DNA of 64,000 nt from Pirellulales bacterium (GTDB taxonomy: Bacteria > Planctomycetota > Planctomycetia > Pirellulales > Thermoguttaceae). Below are positions 57,026 through 64,000 of the stretch, in pieces. The first letter of the stretch is position 1. Every line of letters begins with the position of its first letter. The notes beneath the pieces are model-generated. The model was given only the letters and a program-made list of their open reading frames with translations. It ran no database searches and had not been told where the DNA came from. The stretch covers positions 41,777 to 105,776 of the forward strand of contig JAFGPV010000028.1 in the NCBI GenBank assembly GCA_016936015.1. Reading direction: 5' to 3'. The translations under genes were made by a program, and so were the position numbers.

Positions 57026-59746
57026 TCATCGCCGAGCATTTCTTGAGGGATCTCTTGAATTTGACTTCTGTGACTCGTCGGGATTGACCATGGTTTCATC
57101 GGTAAAGAGCCAAGCTTTCGCGCCCGCGGCGGGTTGTCCCTCGGGAATCCGGCCCAAATTACGGGCGCGAACTCCGACGAAGCGGGCCCGAACATTCAGC
57201 TTTTCGACGGTCAGCGTTCGGTGCAAAGGCCCCGGTTCCTGGGGAAGCGTATCGGAGCGGACCGTCGCGAGGGGGCGGAAATTCTTGCCGTCGTCGGAGA
57301 CGCTGAACTCGACTTGTGACGGGAGGTAAATTCCCATCACGGTGAATTGCATGAAGCCTGCGGAGAGTTTGTTGATCGGGATCGTCGCCCCCAAATCGAC
57401 GATCGCATCCAAATCCACGCCTTCGAATCCCATCCAGAAGGCCGTATCGTATCGCTCGGCCCCCAACAAGCCGTCCACCAAACCGCCCGGGCCGCAGCCG
57501 GGATATCGGGGATCGATCGGCGTGGACAGCGTCACCGTCTTGTCGACGGCCGCATGACGCATACCGGCGGGCGGCGTCGCTTTGAGCAATTCGTCGGGCA
57601 ACATCTCCTGGCGGATTTGCTCGAAATTCTTGCTGATTTCCGCCTGCTTCACCACGTCCCACAAGGAGGTTTTCATTTGCCGCAGCGCCAGCGTGCCGGC
57701 GATCCACGGTTGCGTCCAGCCGGTCTCGGTACACCAAGGCCCCCACTCCCAGTCGGAGTTGCTGGCCCAATAGTCCCAGTTGCGGAAGTTAAACCCGCGA
57801 TACCAGGCGCCGTCCAGTTCGGGATGATTTTCAGAGCGAATCTGGATGCGGCAGAGGAATTTTGCCAACTTGTCCTCGGCGTCGGAATAGAACCGATCGC
57901 CGGTGGCCGCGGCGGCCTCGTGCAAACCGATCAGAGCGAAGTTGCACGTGTAGAGCATGTCGGCCACCTGATCGCCGTTGGCCTGTATCAAACTCGTTTC
58001 GGCCGTGCCGTAAGCGGCGTTAGAGGGCGTCCCGGGACCGCCGTCGCCGATCGTCTCGCGGATCGCGCCCGAGGAATCTTGCACAGCGATCAGGTCTTCG
58101 GCAACTTTTCGCAGCCACCCGCGATGTTCGGGCGTGTCCTTGACCCGCACCAGCCAGGCCAACGGCATCAAGGCCCGCGCGCGCTCGGTCGTGCCGCTGC
58201 GGTTGACCCAAAACCAATACGGATAGTGTTTCATAAGCATCTGCGCGGCCGTCTCGGTGCGCGTAAGAAACGGTTCGAAACGAGTCTTTTCGTAAGCCCA
58301 GAGAAAATACGGCCAAAGCCAGGCCTCCATGTGTGGCGAAAGTTTCACGTGGTCGCCCTGCCAATAGGATTTCCATCCGTCCCTATTCAGATGGTAGTCC
58401 TGAAGACATTCAACACGGAAGCCGTAAACGCCCGTGGTGCGGAGATTGCCCAAAAGATTTCGGGCAATCGCGTCGTTCCAGCGTGTTTCTTTTGTCAAAG
58501 CCGAGATGGTCAGGACGCCCAGGGCCGATCGGGCATTGTCGTCGCCCCAGTAGCCGAACGTCGTATCCAACGCCCAGCCCACCAAACCGTAGGCCGGATC
58601 CACGGGATTCAGGCGGTAACCGGTGGCCAGTCCCGATTGACCGAAGATGTAATCGAGCAGATTCTCGGAGATTTGTGAGAGCGATTTTTCTTCGGTCTGC
58701 GGCCGATTCGTAACCGCCGCGTCGAGGACCAATTGCATAGCGACCTCGCCCATGCAGTCGTTGCGCACCGCATAACGCATGGGTTGGCTGCCGTCGGCGC
58801 GGATGGTGGAACTGAACCCTTCCAAAATTCCCAGCGAGCCGTCGCCTTCGGGACAATCGGGACCCGGCATGTTTCGCAAATTATTGTAATGGAGAGACCA
58901 ATCCAGCATTTCCTTAGGCCATCCGGCATGTCGGAGCATCCTGTTTTTGGTCAGCCAATCGGTCGATCGCCGCAAGGCTTGCAGTTCCAGGTCCGCCGGC
59001 AAAGGCTCATCGCGGCCGTAGCTGGGTCGCACCGTCGGCGTCCATGCCAACGTCACGGCGGCCGCCTCCGGCTGCAACCACCGGAAGATGGTCCGCCAGA
59101 TGGTTTTCCAGGCCGGCTGGGGCATGTGCCGGCCGGTGACGAAATTACTCAACTTGCTGGTCGCCACCAACAAGTTGCCTTGCGGATGTTCAAACAACAG
59201 CGGCTCTGCCGCCGTGTCCTTCAGACCGAAGACGGCCGTATCGACTCCGGCAACGCGGGCCAAAACCAGATAAGGTTTTTCGGCCTTCATCGGCAGGTAG
59301 CGGCAACCGTTGATGCCTACGATCCGCATCGGCGGCAACGCATCGCCGAAGAAATCAGCCGTCACCACGCCGCGCAACAGGCGATCTTCCTCTGGCTTGC
59401 CGATCGGTACGCCGGGCAGCGCGGCGGGATACTCGACGTAGAGGCGAAGTTGCTTACTGGCCGCCTCGTCGAATACGGCTGGCTCAATCGCCGTGGGCTT
59501 CTCGGGATATCCATCGGCCAGGATCAGGACACCCGAGCCGGTCGGAGCCGCGTGGACAGCCGTCGCCGGATCGTCGAAACGGGGAGATTTCGCGCCGCTG
59601 GCGACCATCGCCTGATAAAGGTCGTTGTCGGCCCGGCACGAAAAGGAAAACGGGGAGGCGACCCCCGCTGTGATCCCATCGGCGGGCAGATGCTCTGTAA
59701 TAAAAAGGGCGATTGTGAGTATGAACCACCGACGGGTATTGATCAT
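57026..59746 (-). CDS. Secreted glycosidase-like protein with C-terminal F5/8-type domain
   Basis: A 906-residue exported protein. It has a signal peptide (FILTIALFITEHLPADG), an N-terminal alpha/beta region (VLILADGYPEKPTAIEPAVF), and a helical central region of about 450 residues like an (alpha/alpha)6 barrel (CMGEVAMQLVLDAAVTNRPQ, AYGLVGWALDTTFGYWGDDN, RNLLGNLRTTGVYGFRVECL, HMEAWLWPYFLWAYEKTRFE). An aromatic stretch near the cleft follows (FNFRNWDYWASNSDWEWGPW). The C-terminal discoidin/CBM32-like domain (DAIVDLGATIPINKLSAGFM, QVEFSVSDDGKNFRPLATVR, ARFVGVRARNLGRIPEG) would bind carbohydrate. A polysaccharide-degrading role is inferred; the glycoside hydrolase family is not assigned. It ends 18 bp before the UroD-family start, likely in one operon. 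Confidence 0.78.
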   Translation of the reverse strand: MINTRRWFILTIALFITEHLPADGITAGVASPFSFSCRADNDLYQAMVASGAKSPRFDDPATAVHAAPTGSGVLILADGYPEKPTAIEPAVFDEAASKQLRLYVEYPAALPGVPIGKPEEDRLLRGVVTADFFGDALPPMRIVGINGCRYLPMKAEKPYLVLARVAGVDTAVFGLKDTAAEPLLFEHPQGNLLVATSKLSNFVTGRHMPQPAWKTIWRTIFRWLQPEAAAVTLAWTPTVRPSYGRDEPLPADLELQALRRSTDWLTKNRMLRHAGWPKEMLDWSLHYNNLRNMPGPDCPEGDGSLGILEGFSSTIRADGSQPMRYAVRNDCMGEVAMQLVLDAAVTNRPQTEEKSLSQISENLLDYIFGQSGLATGYRLNPVDPAYGLVGWALDTTFGYWGDDNARSALGVLTISALTKETRWNDAIARNLLGNLRTTGVYGFRVECLQDYHLNRDGWKSYWQGDHVKLSPHMEAWLWPYFLWAYEKTRFEPFLTRTETAAQMLMKHYPYWFWVNRSGTTERARALMPLAWLVRVKDTPEHRGWLRKVAEDLIAVQDSSGAIRETIGDGGPGTPSNAAYGTAETSLIQANGDQVADMLYTCNFALIGLHEAAAATGDRFYSDAEDKLAKFLCRIQIRSENHPELDGAWYRGFNFRNWDYWASNSDWEWGPWCTETGWTQPWIAGTLALRQMKTSLWDVVKQAEISKNFEQIRQEMLPDELLKATPPAGMRHAAVDKTVTLSTPIDPRYPGCGPGGLVDGLLGAERYDTAFWMGFEGVDLDAIVDLGATIPINKLSAGFMQFTVMGIYLPSQVEFSVSDDGKNFRPLATVRSDTLPQEPGPLHRTLTVEKLNVRARFVGVRARNLGRIPEGQPAAGAKAWLFTDETMVNPDESQKSNSRDPSRNARR

Positions 59747-59897
59747 GTTGGATTACTTCTTTCCCATGCGTCCAACCGCCCCTTGGTGGAAAACAACGAA
59801 CAAATTCGGTCAGAAGGATACCTTCAGTTTAGCCTAAATCTTCTTTAAAAGCCAAGCCTTCTCTGTTCCGGCCCCGCTCATTGAAACTGCACATTTG

Positions 59898-59950
59898 TAA
59901 AAAAAACAAACTCCCGCGGCGGACTTGAACTTGTCAAGTCCGCCGTCGGG
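59898..59950 (-). terminator. Rho-independent terminator
   Basis: GGCGGACTTGA (59918-59928) and TCAAGTCCGCC (59934-59944) form an 11-bp stem extended by CCCG and CGGG, with a minus-strand T run (A run on plus at about 59898-59906). It closes the PEP-CTERM gene at 59965. Confidence 0.9.
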
Positions 59951-59964
59951 AATCACATCCGAAG

Positions 59965-62388
59965 TTACGGTTGTCGGCGATATCGCCGATAAAGCAGCAG
60001 TCCCAATCCCGCCGCAACAAGCAGGATCATCGTGGACGATTCGGGAACCGGGGCGGCTTGGGCCACGGGAACCCCGATAGTCAAGGTGCCGGTCGTGATG
60101 CTGCCGGCGATCAATTCTCCTCCCAGAACGGAGACGTTCGGCGAGTTGACGATCGCATCGGCTTCCAAGACGCCCTCGAAAACGACGGTGACGCCCGTGT
60201 AGCTTTTCACCCCGTCGAGGATCCATTTGCCGGGATCCATCTTCGTCAGGCTGGTGGGGATGACGGTTTCACCCGAGAGGCCGTCGACGATGTCGCCCGA
60301 GAAGGTGTTGTCGCCGGTATTGTAGCCTCTCAAGATCACGTTGCCGCCGCCCTGCGTATCGGCGGTGAAGGTGATCGTGGCGTCGGGCGTCGTGCCCGAA
60401 GCGTCAATGATGTTGTCCGGAGGGCCTAATGTTGGATGGACGTAAGCATTAATCCACAGTACGCGATCGGTCACGCTGGCGGTGTCGCCGATGTAGCGCA
60501 ACGTCTGTCCGGTGTTGCCATAGTAATTGTAAAACGCGATGTAATTGATGTCGGAATAGGAAGGCTGGCCGAGCGAGCTCGGTTCGCCCAGATTGGCCAG
60601 TTTGGTTACTTCCAACACGCCGGCTTCAATGAGCGTGGGGGCGTCGAAGGTGTTGTCGGTCCGGCTCAAAGTCAGGGTGTTGTTCCCCTGTTTGAAGGGG
60701 CCGGTATATCCGCTGATCTGGCCGCTTATTTTAATGTCGCCGACGCTTGCCTTGCTGCCGATATAACACAACGTCGTGCCGAGTTCGACGTTTCCGGTGA
60801 TTTCAGCCGGCGCGGCCGAATAGTTATTGATGGTTCCTTCGCATTCCCCGGTCGTGAAGTCCAAGAGGCCGGCGCCGTCCAGGGTGAAGTTATTGGAGAT
60901 CGTACAACCGTTCAGATCAATGGTGCCGCCTCCGCCGGCATTGTACATGTTCCAACGAACGTACACGTGGCCGGTGCTGAGGCTGGCGCTGCCGGTGACC
61001 TTCAGGATTCCGTCGTAAACGCAAGTGTCGAGCGTATAATCGTTTGTCGCGGGCACTTCTAAAGTGTTTAACCCGACTTTATTCAGCCCGATGTTTCCGG
61101 TAATCGGTTGGTCATACACGTACAGGCCGTCCACGGCGTTGGTGGTGTCGATGCCGACGCCCCACTCCGCCGAGTAGCTGGAGACGTTGGAAAACAAGGA
61201 AACAAGGTCTGTAGACGTCCATTCACCAACGCCACCCGCGTTGACAAACAACATGCCGTCGTAGATGACAACTTCGCCCGGAGTGTCATAGCCGGGCAAC
61301 GCACCGGGTTTTACCGCCTGTAAAATGCCGTCGTAAACCATGGAGCCGCCCTGGTAAGTATTGGTCCCGGCAAGAATCAGCCAGCCGCCGTAGACCGTCG
61401 TGGTGCCCTGGTAAGTATTGTCGCCGGCAAGAGTCAGCGTGCCCCAACCGTATTTTGCCAGTCCTGCCGCGTTGGCGCCTTGGATGGGATCTGTCCAGGT
61501 AATATTCTTCCAATTCGTATCGATGTTCGCCGTGGCGCCGTCCAGGATGGTGGTGTTAAGGAGTCCTGCCGGCGTCGTGAAACTCACGGACGGCTGAAAC
61601 GTGCCCCCTCCAAAGTAAAAATCCAGATCGGCAAAAAGATAATTTATCCAGTTGCTCAGTGTTCCTCCGTTGAGGTAATAACTTGCCGTGCCGTCCTGGG
61701 TCACAATCCCTTGGTTAAGAGGCGAACTGCTGTAAACCACGCCCCCGTTTTGAACAATGGTTCCCGCGCTGCCCACCCCCCAGCCGACGTAAAGCCCATA
61801 GCCGTTATCAAGGTATCCATCATTTATGGTATACACGGCGGTGCAATTTCCGGTGTAGTTGCCGCCGACCATGAAATACTCATCCGTGACGGCCACAGTG
61901 CCGCCGTTTTGCTCCACATGCCCTTCCGTGGATGCCTCACTGCAAATGATGATGCGGTTCGTGGTGGTTACTCCGCCGGATAATGTTAGGGTTCCCGGTC
62001 CTTTGACCAACAGCGAACCTGTCAATTCGGAAGAGACCGTCGCATTCTGGTTCATGACGTACGCACCGGTGTTTTCGATATATCCGCCGTTGAGCGTGTA
62101 CCCCGTCCCGTCGAATTGAACGGACGTTGCCGACACATAGCCGACGTAGACCTCCGAGGTTCCGTTGGCGGAAAAGACGGCGTCGTTGTAGTCAACCCAG
62201 TACTCTAAAGTCTGGCCCGTGCCGTCGGTATTCCAGACCTCCATGGAGTAGGGGTCCCAATAGCCGTTGCCTGCTTGATAGCCGGGATCGGTCGAGGTGT
62301 CCCAGACGTAAGCGCCTTGCAGCGGCAAAACAACCGCCAGGAGCAATCCCGGGAGCAATAGAATTCTCAACCATTGGATGTGTTTCAT
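59965..62388 (-). CDS. PEP-CTERM protein with autotransporter-type beta-strand repeats
   Basis: An 807-residue exported protein. It has a signal peptide (LRILLLPGLLLAVVLPLQGA) and then a long beta-helical region with repeats of the autotransporter-associated (PATR) type: LLVKGPGTLTLSGG, LAKYGWGTLTLAGDNTYQGT, TTVYGGWLILAGTNTYQGGS, GPFKQGNNTLTLSRTDNTFD and GVLEVTKLANLG. The C-terminal sorting signal is PVPESSTMILLVAAGLGLLL followed by YRRYRRQP (about 780-807). It should be an exosortase substrate displayed or released as an extended fibre. No sigma-54 site was found upstream, unlike the other PEP-CTERM genes here. It lies between a LacI regulator and a glycosidase-like gene, so carbohydrate adhesion is plausible. 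Confidence 0.9.
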   Translation of the reverse strand: MKHIQWLRILLLPGLLLAVVLPLQGAYVWDTSTDPGYQAGNGYWDPYSMEVWNTDGTGQTLEYWVDYNDAVFSANGTSEVYVGYVSATSVQFDGTGYTLNGGYIENTGAYVMNQNATVSSELTGSLLVKGPGTLTLSGGVTTTNRIIICSEASTEGHVEQNGGTVAVTDEYFMVGGNYTGNCTAVYTINDGYLDNGYGLYVGWGVGSAGTIVQNGGVVYSSSPLNQGIVTQDGTASYYLNGGTLSNWINYLFADLDFYFGGGTFQPSVSFTTPAGLLNTTILDGATANIDTNWKNITWTDPIQGANAAGLAKYGWGTLTLAGDNTYQGTTTVYGGWLILAGTNTYQGGSMVYDGILQAVKPGALPGYDTPGEVVIYDGMLFVNAGGVGEWTSTDLVSLFSNVSSYSAEWGVGIDTTNAVDGLYVYDQPITGNIGLNKVGLNTLEVPATNDYTLDTCVYDGILKVTGSASLSTGHVYVRWNMYNAGGGGTIDLNGCTISNNFTLDGAGLLDFTTGECEGTINNYSAAPAEITGNVELGTTLCYIGSKASVGDIKISGQISGYTGPFKQGNNTLTLSRTDNTFDAPTLIEAGVLEVTKLANLGEPSSLGQPSYSDINYIAFYNYYGNTGQTLRYIGDTASVTDRVLWINAYVHPTLGPPDNIIDASGTTPDATITFTADTQGGGNVILRGYNTGDNTFSGDIVDGLSGETVIPTSLTKMDPGKWILDGVKSYTGVTVVFEGVLEADAIVNSPNVSVLGGELIAGSITTGTLTIGVPVAQAAPVPESSTMILLVAAGLGLLLYRRYRRQP

Positions 62389-62727
62389 AAATCAACTCCT
62401 AAAAATAGTAGGTGAAAAGAAACTCAATTGCCAAAACGACCGGCGCCACACCCGGGTCTCCGGCCGACACACGGAATCCGCTCAGCAAATCGATTTTTTC
62501 CTTTCCGGCGGGCTTCCGGGATCGGCCAACCGAAAATTCAAAAATGTTTACCGGGATTTGATGGATTCTCACGCGGAGCGACTCCGCGCTTCGACACGTA
62601 TGATCGCCCGACGCCAATGCCGGGTTTTACGCTCTTCTACTGCGTCCGGATTCCATCCCACGAGCCGGCAAGAGATTTTTCCCGTGCTTTCTCGGAGACT
62701 TCAAAAACCATTCTTCTCTGCGATTTC
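62389..62727. other. Intergenic region upstream of the beta-strand-repeat gene
   Basis: About 340 bp between same-strand genes. It should carry the promoter of the PEP-CTERM gene. Open frames in it lack ribosome binding sites and protein-like composition. No GG-N10-GC site and no copy of the LacI-type palindrome is visible. Confidence 0.45.
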
Positions 62728-63813
62728 CTAACTCGATTCACGCACAATCAATCGAGGCTGGATCGAAAATGAGCGTTTCCCCACGGGCGGCGGACCTTCC
62801 GTGATCATCTTCTCCAGAAGGAGAACCATCTGCTGGGCTGCTTGAAGGTGCTGGAGATCAATAGTCGTCAGGGGGGGGACGGTCCAATCGGCAAGGTAAT
62901 GGTTCAAATACCCCACGATCGCCACGTCCTCAGGGATGCGAATGCCGCGGGCAACCAATCGTTTAATGATGGCGGCGGCCCAAAAATCATCGTGGGTGAC
63001 GATGGCGTCGACCCGGCCGCGCATGATCAACGCCTTGATTAAGTGATAGATGATCTGTTCGGGAAACTCCCATTTAAACTCCTCCTCGATGCATCGGGCG
63101 AATGCGTCTCCATAAGGTTCGGCATTGAATATCAACTGTTCCTCCAGGGGCAATCCCTGAACGCGAAGCTCCGCCTCATAGCCGCGGCGGCGTGCAATGT
63201 GCATCGGACGTGAGAGCGTCATCACTGCCAGGCCGATCCGCTTCCGCCCCCGCTCCGCCAAATGCCGCACCGCCAAACGTACCGCCGCCTCCCGATCAAC
63301 AAACACGTAGGTGGCTTGGGGAATTCCCGGATCTTCGTAGAACACCGTGTGGGGGTGCTTGGTCAACAGGTAATTGCGGTCGCCCGGCCACCAGTGGTGC
63401 ACCGCGCAAAAGACGCCGTCCACGCGACGCCTTGCAAACTCGTCCACGTAGGCCTCAAACTGATTCGGCCCCACTGTGGGTTTCCCAATCGTGTTGCCGA
63501 TATAGGTGTGGCAATTTATTTTGACCGCTTCCGCATCCAGAAACTGCACCAGAAACGACCGTAACGGATCGCCAGCCGATGCCACCAACAATCCGTACGT
63601 ATAGGAACGTCTGCCACGCAACAACCGGGCTGCATGATTGGGATGGTAGTTCATGTGGCGAGCCACTTCCCGAATCCGCAGGGCGGTTTTCTGCGAAACG
63701 CGAGAATTGCCCCGAGAGCCGTTTAGCACATGTCCCACTACGCAACTCGAGACACCTGCCTTGCGAGCAATGTCAATCAAGCGAGTTTCCGGGACTCGTC
63801 TATTTTTTGCCAT
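62728..63813 (-). CDS. LacI-family transcriptional regulator
   Basis: A 361-residue regulator. The N-terminal helix-turn-helix and hinge are typical (RLIDIARKAGVSSCVVGHVL, ALRIREVARHMNYHPNHAAR). The ligand domain includes YTYGLLVASAGDPLRSFLVQ, VYVDREAAVRLAVRHLAERG as VFVDREAAVRLAVRHL, VDAIVTHDDFWAAAIIKRLV and IPEDVAIVGYLNHYLADWTV with PPLTTIDLQ. It likely binds a sugar and controls the downstream carbohydrate-related genes and itself. Two palindromes of LacI-operator form lie just upstream of its start. The recognition helix reads VSSCVVGHVL, with Cys in an unusual position. Confidence 0.93.
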   Translation of the reverse strand: MAKNRRVPETRLIDIARKAGVSSCVVGHVLNGSRGNSRVSQKTALRIREVARHMNYHPNHAARLLRGRRSYTYGLLVASAGDPLRSFLVQFLDAEAVKINCHTYIGNTIGKPTVGPNQFEAYVDEFARRRVDGVFCAVHHWWPGDRNYLLTKHPHTVFYEDPGIPQATYVFVDREAAVRLAVRHLAERGRKRIGLAVMTLSRPMHIARRRGYEAELRVQGLPLEEQLIFNAEPYGDAFARCIEEEFKWEFPEQIIYHLIKALIMRGRVDAIVTHDDFWAAAIIKRLVARGIRIPEDVAIVGYLNHYLADWTVPPLTTIDLQHLQAAQQMVLLLEKMITEGPPPVGKRSFSIQPRLIVRESS

Positions 63814-63844
63814 TAATAATTGAAGAAATACAAATTATCATCCA

Positions 63845-63860
63845 GATTTAACGTTAAGTC
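63845..63860. promoter_or_regulatory. LacI-type operator, proximal
   Basis: GATTTAACGTTAAGTC: a palindrome around a central CG (TTAACGTTAA is perfect). It lies about 30 nt upstream of the LacI-family start codon and is paired with a second site 36 bp away. Confidence 0.65.
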
Positions 63861-63880
63861 ATAAATATCATAATAGCAGA

Positions 63881-63896
63881 GACTTAACGATAAGTC
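63881..63896. promoter_or_regulatory. LacI-type operator, distal
   Basis: GACTTAACGATAAGTC, imperfect palindrome of the same sequence class as 63845-63860. Two sites 36 bp apart suggest cooperative autorepression. The remaining bases to 64000 show nothing further. Confidence 0.6.
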
Positions 63897-64000
63897 AAGG
63901 TGCGAAATCTTTTTCCTAACCCAAGTTACGGAGTTGCGCTGACAGGCTCGTTGATAGCAAAGGACTTACGTTCATTTTTAGGCCAAAGTCTTCACTACAT

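Noticed and set aside
1..64000. tRNA, rRNA or CRISPR features
   Set aside because: I looked through the intergenic regions and found no cloverleaf-like sequence with CCA-type end, no rRNA segments and no regularly spaced repeats. A tool-based scan could still reveal a divergent tRNA.

Overview
The window is GC-rich bacterial chromosome and almost certainly comes from a planctomycete of the Pirellulales/Thermogutta type. The evidence is the mix of families: an exosortase with several PEP-CTERM cargo proteins, a protein with two SHD1 domains, many secreted WD40, TPR and low-complexity proteins, a small zinc-ribbon protein, and an RlmM-type methyltransferase. No rRNA, tRNA, CRISPR array or recognisable transposase was seen.

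Layout. 1-2956 (-): mfd, cut by the left edge and carrying an apparent -1 frameshift. 3070-6761: two low-complexity proteins. 6851-12780 (+): an FmdE-like protein, an RlmM-like methyltransferase, a sodium:solute symporter overlapping a PfkB sugar kinase, and a seven-blade WD40 protein. 12686-26322: a PEP-CTERM/exosortase region with two paralogous PEP-CTERM proteins, a GT-C-like membrane protein, a sigma-54 activator, a small secreted protein, a third PEP-CTERM protein, a Flp-like pilin, a stand-alone secretin N-domain, exosortase, EpsI and a 1162-residue TPR protein. 26664-40690: an apparently complete Tad (Flp) pilus system. Two pilins, prepilin peptidase, TadE, CpaB, TadG, TadZ, TadA, TadB and TadC lie on the plus strand; TadD, an OmpA-like lipoprotein and the CpaC secretin lie on the minus strand. 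41249-49392: an SHD1 protein whose reading frame continues through an internal TGA, an alpha/beta hydrolase, an ECF sigma factor with its probable anti-sigma factor, and small membrane or secreted proteins. 49690-53164 (+): a membrane-anchored protein and an ABC exporter pair in an overlapping operon. 53219-55843: a short-chain dehydrogenase gene split by an AT-rich insert that left a duplicated 5' end. 55916-63813 (-): a UroD-family protein, a secreted glycosidase-like protein, a PEP-CTERM beta-strand-repeat protein and a LacI regulator with two operator-like palindromes.

How the genes may work together. Four good -24/-12 (RpoN) promoter matches precede three PEP-CTERM genes and the first Tad pilin gene, and a GAFTGA-type sigma-54 activator sits between them. 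This suggests that exosortase cargo and Tad pilins share one surface-remodelling regulon. The most unusual signal is in the SHD1 gene (41249-43144). Its TGA is followed by 41 in-frame codons that read as protein, and a hairpin 13 nt after the TGA fits the published bacterial SECIS rules. It is therefore a candidate selenoprotein, although a plain nonsense mutation is not excluded. Other notable structures are a nested-palindrome (MITE-like) element, the slippery heptamer at the mfd frameshift, and the insertion that rebuilt the start of the dehydrogenase gene.
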